The translations under genes were made by a program, and so were the position numbers. Positions 37,871 through 49,432 of a DNA stretch of 64,000 bases are shown one piece after another; within the stretch, counting starts at the first letter, position 1, and each line of letters starts with the position of its first letter. Source of the DNA: Panax quinquefolius (Eukaryota; Streptophyta; Magnoliopsida; Apiales; Araliaceae); contig CM035168.1 in assembly GCA_020205615.1 (NCBI GenBank), positions 125,746,795 through 125,810,794 of the forward strand. Direction: 5' to 3'. The notes below the pieces were generated by a model. The model made no database searches, was not told where the DNA came from, and was given only the letters and a program-made list of their open reading frames with translations.

Positions 37871-40800
37871 ATGAGAAAATTTGTTCAATCTGTACGACAT
37901 TTTAGATCAGCTTTTCAGCATCGACGGGGTAGCATCTGTAGAGGGCTAGTCAAAAGACCAATTTTTTTGCTTGATACAAATCTCAAGCCTTTGTATAAGC
38001 AGTCATATAATGAGGATATAAATTTTTGGGGACACCCCTCTTTTATGATCTCAAGAGCTGTATTTACTGCTGTTACTAAAGTTACTACTGGAGGTATGCT
38101 GTTACAATGATCTCTACGTTTGTTTTTTTCCTTTCTTTTTTCAGTTGCTGTTACAATATTGTTGTGGGCTTGTTGATTATATCAAAGAATCAGTTGGTGC
38201 AGGCCCTCTTGTGGAGTATGAGCGTAGAATTTCTGCAGGGGAGCTTTTGGATGGTGATACTTGCCAGGTGTGGCAATTGATTTAGTCTGCATTCTTGTAG
38301 TGAAACTAGAATTAAATATTTAGTTTAGTTTTGTCTTCAGGCCGTATATGATAAACAATAACATTTTGCACTCTTAAAATAATTTCTTCACGTTTTGGCG
38401 TGTGTATATAATTTTTTAATTTAATGAGATTTGCATTTTTTTGCTTGCTCATATACATAGAAAATTATTGCTGCACCTATTATGTGGTTTGTATGATTAT
38501 TGTACTATTATGTAATTTGCACTATTTGATGATAGCTTAATGAGGTATTTATATTGATTTCTAGACCCCAAATTGATTATATAAGCTGCAAGCAAGATAT
38601 ATGTTATAGTAAATGGGCTCCTGCAGAGCTTAGTTCTTATCTGTTTGATTATATCCTGACAGTAACTTTGCAGGTAGGCACCTTAAGAGAACTTCAGAGA
38701 CTATATGATGAGCTTGTTGAGTCAGCTAATGCCTGTCATTTGGATCGTTATACTGCCTCTGAGAAAGCAGGGAGGTAAAGTCTTCGACCAAGAGAACCTT
38801 CTTATTGATGTTGTGCATCTTATTCTATATACTTGAGTATATCTATTTGTTTCTTCTCCTCCTCCCCAATATATAAATGTAAACTAAAAATGATACCCTG
38901 TCGTCCTTTATTCACGTTAGTTCACCTTCAGGAGTAGGTGGTTGTGGTCTCGGTTCATGCCACAGTCTTCGTACTCACCTGTGAAAGGACTTTATCTTTA
39001 CGGAGGAGTTGGCACTGGTAAAACTATGTTGATGGATTTGTTTTTCGAACAACTGTAAGGATTAGTTCTAATTGATTTCTCCTTTCAGTTACTTAAATGT
39101 TGATATGAATTGAGAGAACTTCCCTGAATGTAAATATAGACATCATGTGCAGAAAAAATAAAAGAAGTTAGGCAGTTATCATTCACTTACTTTTGTCCCT
39201 TGGCTCTTATTTTTGTTCTCTCAGGCCTCTCAGTTGGAGGAAAAAGAGAATCCATTTTCATGACTTCATGTTGAATGTTCATAGTCGCTTGCAGGTAAGA
39301 ACATTATTGAACGTTCTAGCTTCTAACTGCGGACTAGTGACTGATTTATACCAATTATAATGGTTATTAACATTATGCAAGTGCAGAAGCATAAGGGTGT
39401 GGCTGATCCCCTTGAAGTTGTTGCAGGGGAGATATCTGATGAATCAATTTTGTTATGTCTTGATGAATTTATGGTATGTAATGGCTAGCCTAAATTCATT
39501 GCTTTGATGTAGATACCATTCGGACAATCTACTTGATTGCTGGTTCTGATTCTCCCTTCCTTTTCTGATCTTTTAAAGGTTACTGATGTTGCTGATGCAT
39601 TAATACTAAATCGATTATTTAGACATCTATTCAGCAATGGCATTGTAAGTCCTAAAACCAGGAAATGTTAACTGTCTGCATATCCTCCTTACTTTCACCT
39701 ATGATTTTCTTCTGGAAATGACATAGGATTTTTTATGTGCGCATTTGTGATCTGTGGTAAGAATAGATTCTTGTTGCTACTTCAAACCGTGCTCCAGATA
39801 ACCTTTATGAACGTGGATTACAGAGAGATCTTTTTCTACCATTCATTTCCACCTTGAAGGTATGCTTATGGATGTTCCTTAATGCAGTGTGTTGATCAGA
39901 TAAGCTCAAGCCAGTGAGCTTTTACTCATGTCAATACAATGGCAATGGAAAGAGTCAAATTTGGATTCTTAATATTAAACAACCACTTCTGACATTGGAG
40001 AAACATTTGCTTTGGCTTGATCTTATCCGATCATTTGTTACCTTGTAACACTTGGGCCTTAATATTCATTTGGTGATATATGTGAAACTAAATGTTCAAG
40101 TCTATTGATTTCTTGTTCGTTGTCTTATTCGTTAGTAACTTTGCACTTGTCTGAATGTAGGAAAGATGTGTAGCTCATGAAATTGGTTCATCAACAGACT
40201 ATCGGAAAATGACTTCGGTGCAATATTATACCAACTCTACATTTTCTAAGTTTTCTAGAATAGCTTGTTTGATTTTTTAGCTCGCAATTTCTGCTTAGCT
40301 ATCTGGCAATTATTTTTTTTATCTTTTTAATTGAACTGCAGGCTGAGCAAGGTTTTTATTTCATTGAGAAATATGTATCTGGTCTTCTTAAGCAAAAGTT
40401 TGAGCAGTTAATTGATAATTACACAGCTGGTCCAAAAGAGGTGGAAGTTGTTATGGGAAGGAGATTGCAGGTATATATGCTAGAAGTTCCCTTCAGATTC
40501 ACTGCAGCTATGATTAATGAGGCATATGTAAAGCATTTTATTTTCTTAACCTTTTTTCTTTCAAATATTATTCCTGATCAGATTCCACTAGGTGCTAATG
40601 GATGTGCGTACTTTCCTTTTGAGGAACTCTGTGACAAACCTCTTGGAGCTGCAGACTATTTTGGATTGTTTAGTAAGTCATATTCATATTGAGTGGGTTT
40701 CCGTATAAGCCTTTAAGCTGCATTAGCTGATACCAAGAAGTTGTTTGATGCTTAATGTGGTTGAGTTTTGTATCAAGTTTCAGGAGTTGAAGTACCATAG

Positions 40801-42292
40801 AATTTAAGCCTGTCTTAACCTAATTAGGATCAAGGCCCGCTATCTAAATGCAGTACATTAGCATGAACTGTTCAGATCTTTATTTTCTGTTTATTCCTTT
40901 GAATTGTAGGTTGTTGTGAAGTACCATTAATTGTTTTATTTGATGATTCCAATTATAGTTTAGTAGGTTCATTGATATCAAAATTCCAATGCATTGTCTT
41001 GTTTGTGCAGATCTTTTCCCTTTACAAAAAATTCATAACAAAATGTGATCTTTTGCAGAGAGCTTTCATACCCTGGCTTTGGATGGTGTGCCAATTTTTG
41101 GGCTCCACAACAGGACAGCTGCCTATCGGTTCGTCACTCTAGTTGACGTTAGTTCATTTTCTTCTTATTTGGCTTGAAACTTTGACCATGTATTAGACTA
41201 TTGATATCAAGAATTGGGCTCCCTGATTGCCAAAAGTGCCAAAAGATACCCCAATATTATAGCTCTTGGAAAGGGATGCAGTATGAAACTAGAAAGTAAT
41301 AATAATCTCTACAATTATTATTTCCTCGCTCAGAATGAGAGTACACATTTTAAAGTCCAAGTTTGTAAGAAATAGTCTCAGTAGTTTTGAGGTTTTATTT
41401 GACTGAAAAGAAAAGGCGAAAAAAAGAAGCAGGAAACTTGAAACTTATACCATCTCTCCATTGCATTTACAGGTGATGTATGAAAATAAAGCCCGATTGA
41501 TGTGTACAGCTGAGGGGACTCCCCTTGAACTTTTTAAAATGATCGTGACAATCTCTGATGCACAAAATATGGCTCCTAGAACCTCTTCAAGATCAAGGAA
41601 AAATGATGATTTTGATCTTTGTGTGGATAATGAATTGGGATTTGCAAAAGATCGCACCATCAGTAGGTACAGTACTCTGTCCTAAATCTCTTTTCTCAAT
41701 TTGGCACAGATATTATTATGCAGTTTAACAATACACTAATGATTCAAATTAGTTACGCCCTTCCCTCTTCCCTTTTCCCTTTCTTTTTCTTTCGGTGCAG
41801 GCCCTTTCCACTAATTCAGTTTTCTTACTAGTTTTTTTCCCTGACGGGAAGAATCCATTTTTGCACCATGTACTCTTTGACCCCATTATCGAGTAAATTG
41901 GAAGAATGTAGGGCATTTCTGAGCTGTTTGGTCTTGATAATTTTTGCTTTGGAAATGTTTTCAGTAAGCATTAGTAGTGAATGTGTTGTATTCTTCTAAA
42001 AAATATGCGGTCAAAGTTCAAGTGCCCAGCTGCTTGAGGGGAATTTGAAGTTCAACAGTTGTACATTTAGGGGTGAAGCTAGGAAGAAATATAGTTTTAA
42101 ATTTATTTGATTGTAGAAAAAGCAAGAAAGATTAGCTAGTGTTGTTGTATGCTCCTTGCAACTAAAGTGACTGAAGGTAAAACTACTTTTCAACGCAGGT
42201 TAACAGAGATGAATAGCATAGAGTATTTGGAGCAACATGCTGAACTGTTAGCCGATAAATGGCTCTCGGAAGGTGACAGCCTACAAGCATGA
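37871..42292 (+). CDS. AFG1/LACE1-like mitochondrial AAA ATPase
   Basis: AFG1-family P-loop ATPase; in yeast and animals these act in mitochondrial inner-membrane protein quality control. Fourteen exons: 37871-38093, 38194-38267, 38674-38774, 38932-39054, 39225-39294, 39387-39473, 39579-39644, 39767-39859, 40161-40217, 40342-40470, 40582-40672, 41059-41147, 41473-41666 and 42199-42292, giving 496 aa. Walker A GGVGTGKT is at about residues 157-164, Walker B ILLCLDEF at 218-225 and sensor-like ATSNRAP at 252-258. The N-terminus ([20 protein letters not shown]) is basic and free of acidic residues, fitting a mitochondrial presequence. The exon 1/2 junction is the only uncertain one: acceptor 38194 keeps phase, whereas the apparent upstream extension [15 protein letters not shown] would not. 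Intron 10 is stop-free. Confidence 0.94.
40471..40581 (+). other. Stop-free, in-frame intron 10 of the AFG1 gene (exitron-like)
   Basis: 111 nt, GT...AG, divisible by 3, with no stop in the host frame, so a retained form would insert 37 residues between GRRLQ and IPLGANG. Family alignment from memory places [12 protein letters not shown] contiguous, so splicing is the expected main form. Confidence 0.6.
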
Positions 42293-43812
42293 GCGAGAAG
42301 TTTCTATCTAGATTGCCCCAACCCAACTCGGTAAATAATTCCGTGATCCCATTGCTACAAGATATTATTACTTCATTGGTGGGTGCTTTGGCTGGCACCA
42401 GACCAGGTAGTGATCAATTGAATATTGATTGGTGAACATCTTTGTTTGTAAAGCTGTCCCAAGTTATCAGCGAAAGATTATCACTTGTTTCAAGAGCACT
42501 GCTTAGAGATGTACCATGTAATCGAATCTATTTAAATGACGTTTTAGATGGGGAGATTAAGATAATGATTGGAAAGCATTAAATATAGTACTCAATTGTC
42601 TATAATACTTTTAAATCTTTTGTTGAGATAAGGAGAGTTTTGTTGGGATAAGGAGAGAGAGAATTTAAAGTATCAAAAAAGTAGAAGAATAATGAGGGGT
42701 AATTTTGAAAAAATTGTCATTAATTCTCTTAGATTTGAACAAACGTCAAATAATTAGGGATAAATAAAAAATTCTAAAACGTCATTTAAATAGGGACGGA
42801 GGAAGTACCATGTAATCGAATCTCTGGGTCTTATTTTCTTAGTATGGATCAACTTACTTTGGATCCGAATTTCCTTGGAAATGAACAAATAAATTACTAT
42901 AATAATTTACTCTAAAAAAATGGCTGATGGAAACCTTTACTATAGTAATGTAATAGTTCCGCTCGATCAAAATTGATTTGTCAGAAAAAGAAACAAAATG
43001 TTGAACATAATCAATGGCAAACCAATTTCTTGACCTCCACTTAATTAACATTCTGGAATTTATAACAATAATGCCATTTCAGCTTTCCTCTATCCTTTTC
43101 CCTTTTCATTTCTTATTCTCGTAACCACATCTAACTTTTACCCATCCTAAAAAATAGATATATTTTATTTTAACTTTTACTAGGAGTAAATACAAATAAA
43201 GCTAATAAATTTAGTGCTCGATAATCAGCCAAATAAAAAATAAAATACAAGGACTGCAGCTAATGTCACGTATTGGTCCCACCAACCACTCTTTCCATCC
43301 AATCCAACATTCAAATATATACCGACGCATATTAAGCCAATTGCCAAGTCATGCATATAATACCGTATCTTCCTATACTGAAAACAAAGTTTGGTGTGCC
43401 TAGTAGTTTTAGTGTAAGGGCATCACCAGACAGACACTTGGAACCATAAGAAACTCTTCAAAATAGAATTAATATAAAAAATAATCTTCCATTATAAAAA
43501 AAAATTCCGAACTAACCAACTTCCCATAACTAAGAAATTATTCTATACTCAACAAGCATCGTGCTACGCTGACTAGCATAGTGCCTCCCTCCCTGACTCA
43601 GACTGGGAAAAACTAACTTTCCAATTCAAGTAGGGAGACTAGAGTTTCAGATCTAAAATCTCAATTGAAATACAGAAGAAATCATATACTCCAGCCACAC
43701 ACACCCCAAAAAAAAAAATTAATTTGTGAAATTCCTTGAATTGTCATCAAATTTTTACATAGTTTTCTTTCTGATGAAAAGCTTGCACCAAAATTAACAC
43801 AAGAAGCATTAA
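42293..43812. other. Convergent intergenic region AFG1 3' / TPR1 3'
   Basis: Contains both 3' UTRs and the truncated MITE at 42511-42823. Otherwise AT-rich with no supported coding sequence. Confidence 0.6.
42511..42823. mobile_element. Stowaway-like MITE with one end replaced
   Basis: The right end reads AGGGACGGAGGAAGTA, the usual Stowaway terminus (CTCCCTCCGTCCC inverted) next to a TA. The subterminal ATTTAAATGACGTTTTAGA appears inverted on both sides (42529-42547 and 42773-42793). The outer left terminus is missing, and instead the 19-bp string GTACCATGTAATCGAATCT is present on both sides (42511-42529 and 42805-42823). Confidence 0.7.
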
Positions 43813-46420
43813 CTAGCGCTGGAATGAAATAGAATAAGAACCCGTGTTTGGATCTTGGACGGCTTTAAAATTGTCAACACTCATCCCAAACTTACCCAGA
43901 ATGGAGTTTCCCATTTCCTTTAACTTCCCTGCACACACATTGAATTCAAATGAATCAATAGGTCACATGAAGAATGCAAAATATCATTTCTGCAGAAACG
44001 ATACAGAAGATGCTTGCACCCTACACAGAAAACTGAGACTAAGAAACAGCTATATAGAAGTGGTAAAGCTTCGGACAAACACATAAATAGAAACTTAATG
44101 GATACAACAACTTGAATTTAGAAAGGAAGATTTTGAGACTGAAACCATGTGATGATCCAGTTCTGCAGCAGTAGAAGCAATCTAAATGATTTATTCACAG
44201 GAAAGATGGAAGCACACTATGATAATCATAAAACAGTGTTTTTTATCCATATAATACTAAAAGTTTGTTTTATAAATTAGCCTAGCAAATCTTGCAGCAG
44301 TAACCTTTGAATTTAAAAGATTTGTAAGGACTGACCAACCAAGGTCTAACACACTAATCTACTTCTTGCCTACCGAATGAAGTATAACAAAATTTCTTTG
44401 ATCTTTTCATTTAAGAATTCATTTGTTGAAATCAAGGAGAGAAAAGAAAAATAAATACAGAAAGCAAAGAATAAAACATTTTGTAATTTTAAGAATTTAA
44501 AAATTCTACAGCACATAGATGCTATGATTGGTGATGAACAAGTGAACCAAAACAGGAGTGCATGGCAGGTCGCCACGACTAAAGTGGGGGGGACAATCTC
44601 AACGTGTTATCCCAGCTTATTATCCCTTTAGCTTGAGAAGATATGAAAGGTGAGACATTGAAGTCATTTCCGGTTCATAGACTAAAAACTAGAATTTCAA
44701 TCAATAAAACAAACGAAACAGGTAATGTAACTACAGCATTGAGATACTGTCCAAGCTTTTACCCATCATTTCTTCCTTCATCTTCTCACGCTTTTCTCTC
44801 GCCAATGGCTCTAAACGGAGAATTGACCTCTTAGCCTGGTGATTCGAAGGATCCATTTCCACAATTTTCGTTATATCTGCAAGACAACACCCTAAAATAA
44901 GAAAAAAACAAGATTCTTCAATGCTGTCCAGGAGGAGAGAGAAAGTTAAAATGACATCACAAATGCACAGTTTATTGAGAAAAAACCAGCAATTAACAAA
45001 GCATTTCAATCATGATATTATCATATGTTTACAACAGCAATCCAACAATACCAGCAACAGCCTCTTCATAGTGTTCAAGTTTTTCATGAGCATCAGCTCT
45101 TCTAAGCAGTGCTTTCATGTATGAAGGATTCAGGTCTAAAGCCTTTGTGCATTCCTTGATTGAGTCCTCATACTTTCCCTGAGACATAAATAAGCAACCA
45201 AAAAATGAAATAAAACAAGAATCTTTAAACACAATGGCCAAATTCCTTTATTTTTTAAATATTTAATTACAATTGAAAAATAAAGAAAGACCAGGAACAA
45301 AAATTGTTTTAAGAAATGTAGTGGATACTCTATGGAAAACCTTTAGGAATGAAAATAAGCCTCCTAATAATCATAGATAAGAACAAGCCATAAGACGCAA
45401 AACTATGTATGATACTAAGATTTCTCACACAAATGCAATTGCTGGACATGCAGCAATATTCAGCTATTGTCTTTCAAAATAAGCCACAGCGCCAATCGAG
45501 TGCCCACGGCATATTTTGTCTCTAGAGCACAAATCAGATTAACCTCAACATAAAAGAGCTGCTCATTCTAATTATAGTTGCCTCCGTGTATCAATAAAAT
45601 GAAATCAGATTTTAGTTACAACCTGCCATTCAAGAGTATCATTATCATACTTCAGCGGCCTACCAATTCATTTCTTTTTTTATCATTTTAGAGACAGATT
45701 AAGTTAAAACTATGACGCTCACAAGCTCAGCTGTCAGAGAACTGATTAAACAACAATCATCGTATCCCATTTTTGAAGTATTCTTTGAATAGGTAATCTT
45801 TTAGTAATAAACAAACTGAAATACTTGTTACTCAATAACTAAAAGCAACTGAACATCACTACCATCTTAGAATTTTATCTCCTCACATGCTAATTACAAT
45901 AAGATGGATACGGCTATTTTTATTTTATTTTTCATTGATAATCCTAGTAAAAAATCAATGTTTAGTAGATCTTCAAGTAGGTATTGATTTCAAAATGACC
46001 ACTGGCATTATATTTCACATACGCACGAGACGTCCCACAGGCTAAACTGCAACTCAATTTAACAATCTGACTTCTGTAAAATGTTTTTGTAACATAAACT
46101 CCTAGATGTGGACATGAAAAGAACATACCATTTTGAAGAAACATGTGGCACGGTTTGAGTGACAAATTGAACGTAATTCAGCAGTAGAGGGAATCTCTGA
46201 TGCAAGTTGTAGAGCAAGGTCATACTTCAATAATGCCTCTTCATACTGCGCATCTCCAAACAACTTATTCCCTTCTAATTTTGCATCATTTGCATCTTCT
46301 AAGGCTTTCTGCATCTCAAATATAATACCAAAATAAATAAAAATTTATGGTTTCGAGATAGAAACTACTACTGCTAAGTGTAAAAATTAATTCCAGAAGT
46401 GTTTCAATCAACAACAGAGA

Positions 46421-46469
<49 letters not shown>

Positions 46470-47335
46470 AACTTATGGTGTTAAAGATACATACTTTTTC
46501 CCTGGCCTATATGATAAAAATTCTAGAACAACACAACATACATGATTCTATATCTACTCATCTTTAAAGTAAACATTTATCTATAGTTTCTTTTCTGGTC
46601 ATTTTACTATTTGAAATCACCCATCATGAACCAAATACCTGTGACCTCATTTGCTTACCCTTAACAAGTCAATCATATGTTCATACAATAATGTAATGGT
46701 AAGGCCCGTTATGTTTTTCTAGTTTTATAATGGAGCTCTAATAACACAATTCTCCGTAACAATACTAGAGCTCTAATCTAGCGTTAGATTTTTTTCCTTT
46801 TAAGCTTTTATACAATGTATATTTCATATAAAAGAATCAGAGAAACTCATAGGTAATAAAAACAAGTAAAATTTGTATGCATAGTTAGGGATAACCAACG
46901 GCCGTCTAAGTGGTTTACAGATATCCAAAATTTGATTTGAGGTTATTTCGTGATACTATCAGTAATTAAGTTCAATTTCCCATTTACATATGTAAGGAAG
47001 ACAAAGCTTCGAATCATACAGCCTCTCGAAACATGAAATTATATATGGAGAGCGTCAGAGAGAGAGGGGACCTGTTTGAGTTGATCGTCGTTGAGGGAAT
47101 CTTGGTAAGAATGATCCGCTGGGGGCACAGATTGATTTCCGGCATGATTGTTTTCAGCTTCATCCTGATGGTCGTTAACAATATCGCTTTCACTGGCGGT
47201 TTCGAATCCGTCGGAGACGTATTCAGCCGCCGTTGTAGCTTTATCCTCCTCACAAATACTCGATTCTACTCCTCCTCTTGTTGTTGGTTTTGGTTCCAAT
47301 TTGACTTCACTAGGTACAGCTTCAATCACCACCAT
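43813..47335 (-). CDS. TPR1/TTC1-like tetratricopeptide repeat protein
   Basis: Adaptor with a TPR domain of the TTC1 / Arabidopsis TPR1 type; such domains bind Hsp90/Hsp70 C-termini or signalling partners. Five minus-strand exons in order: 47335-47072, 46308-46129, 45178-45052, 44876-44763 and 43928-43813, totalling 801 nt (266 aa plus TAG) with all phases continuous. Residues 1-88 are an acidic, disordered-looking leader. Residues 92-200 hold about three TPRs (KLEGNKLFGDAQYEEALLKY, then SNRATCFFKM, GKYEDSIKECTKALDLNPSY, MKALLRRADAHEKLEHYEEA). The end, GNSILGKFGMSVDNFKAVQD then PNTGSYSISFQR, is the conserved C-terminal motif of the TTC1 family. No residue is missing. Confidence 0.95.
46424..46466. 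repeat. (GA)n microsatellite
   Basis: About 20 GA units in intron 1 of the TPR gene. Confidence 0.95.
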
Positions 47336-49432
47336 CTCTAGTTCTCACTCTGAAGAGAATGGGGAATACAAAGAGATGCTGCTGCTGCTAAAACAAATCT
47401 TGCTACTCCAGAAACCTCTCTCGACCTCGATTGGGCCTTTTCTTTTATTTACACGTCTCGCACGACGTCGTATTCTTTATTGGCAAAGTTCGATAAAAAA
47501 ATTTCCGAACCATGAGATAAGAAGTTTTTATAAATTACGAATATTACTGTCTTCATCTTTCATTGTTTTTCCCCAACTAATTTATCAAAAAAAAAAAAAG
47601 AAGGTTCGGAGTTCAGGGTTTATTATAAATATTTTTTATAATTTATAATAAAATTGTTGAGTATACATAAAGTTATAAAATGAACAAATAGTTCGGATTC
47701 AATTCGTATCCGCCGACAAAAAAAAAATGATTAGAGCTCATTCAAATATAAATGAGTCGAAATATAAACAAATTTTAAAGTTTCATAATTTACTCAAACC
47801 TATTCAAATTATAATTTTTATCGATTCAATCATTTTCGTTTAAAAAATTCAAATTGATTGGGTTCAATTCGAGATCGTCTTTGCACTGATAAATAAACGA
47901 AACTTTTAATCAAACTTTATTTTATACTTTCGATAGATTTTATAAACTAAATCTGAACAAATCAATATTCAACTCGACTCAATTCATTTACAACTTTAAA
48001 GTAAACAAAGACAATGTATAGGTTGATCAACTTACAAGTTGTTCAAAACATTACAGCAGTTTGATAGTATACCCAAACAAAGTCTTGACTTCCATATAAA
48101 AATATTCTTTTGCCAAAAAACAGAATCTCTAGTCTGGCCATATATTGGATATATAGTCCTCGCGTATAAATAATGCAAGCAAAACACTCTTATCGGTTTC
48201 AAAATTTATTTATTTATTTTTTGTAGATTTTTTAATAATATAAATAATCTAATGATACATTATTTTCAATTTTATTATCACATTTTTTGTAATTTTTATT
48301 ATTAAAATAAAATCTCAAAAAATTTACGATAAAAATATTTTTAAGTTTGTAATTTTATACATGCAATTTTTGTTGGAATAGTGGAATATATTTTAAAACT
48401 TTAAACCAATATATTTTAAAAAGTTTATTTTTCAACCAATCAAAATTGACTATGATTTATTTAGTTGCAAAAAATAACTGAAAAGTGATTACTTATGCTT
48501 AAAAAAAGTTGAAGCTTGGTCATCTTTATTTATCTCTTAACAATTTCATATTTGATTCCGTAAAGGGATAAAATTATTCGAAATTTTTTCATTTTCATCT
48601 CTTAATTGATAAAATGAATATATAAATCTAAATAATAAAGAAAGTTCTCTTAATGGAAAATTTAAATATTGATACATCTATAAATCTTGTACTTCATCCA
48701 TTCCAAATTTTAAGATTATTATTAATTTTAAAAAGTTAATTTGAGTTATTTTTAAAATTTATATTTTTAGAGAATTGATATTTCTACAAGTAAATTTAAT
48801 AATTTAATAAGTTTTTTCTCACATAAGTAGTAAAGTAAGTCACGTGAAATAAGAAATAAGACATTACAAATTATTAAATTTATTTGTAGAAATATCAATT
48901 ATCTATTTTAAATATAAAATGTATTTAAATAATTTATATTTTTAGTTATTAAATAATTTTTAAATTTTCACTGACCTCATGTAACCTGGTTCAAATGCTT
49001 AGTTTTATCAAACTCCTCGAGACTTGGAGCCAAATAAACCCTAACAAACGTAAGAAATGCGAATTGAAATTACTAACAAATTTAAGTAATATTTACTTTT
49101 TAATATTTTTAAATAAAAATTGTTAGTTAATAAATTTTAACATCAATAAACATCGTTAGGGACACTTTTTATATAAAAAAAAACCACGTGGAAATATAAA
49201 ATTCCATACGAATTTTATTGGGGCAAGCGCCGCCCTCACCATGGCACTATCACCGACGTAGTTTTTTCAACGTCTAGATGCGTGTATAAGTATAACCATC
49301 TCAAAAATGGCGGAATGTACATATACAACACGAGACTCCCTCCACGGCTCCAGTCCAAATTTCCGCCTCACCAAAATATTACGTATCAGAAAAACAAACC
49401 CTAACTACCATTCCGATATGCTCAGCTGAAAA
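47336..49432. other. Divergent spacer between TPR1 and nucleotidase starts
   Basis: Both genes start outward from here, so their promoters lie within about 2.1 kb. The middle (47640-49150) is very AT-rich with nothing recognisable. A CT-rich, ACCCTAAC-type leader at 49380-49430 precedes the nucleotidase start. Confidence 0.5.
49418..49429 (+). promoter_or_regulatory. Minimal uORF (ATG CTC AGC TGA) upstream of the nucleotidase
   Basis: Three-codon upstream reading frame ending three bases before the main ATG at 49433. If it lies in the transcript, ribosomes would have to leak past it or reinitiate almost immediately. Confidence 0.45.

Noticed and set aside
40441..40692. Independent 83-aa gene
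   Set aside because: It is exons 10-11 of the AFG1 gene plus the stop-free intron between them.
47033..47341. 102-aa plus-strand frame
   Set aside because: Antisense shadow of TPR1 exon 1, whose minus-strand reading continues in phase through four further exons.
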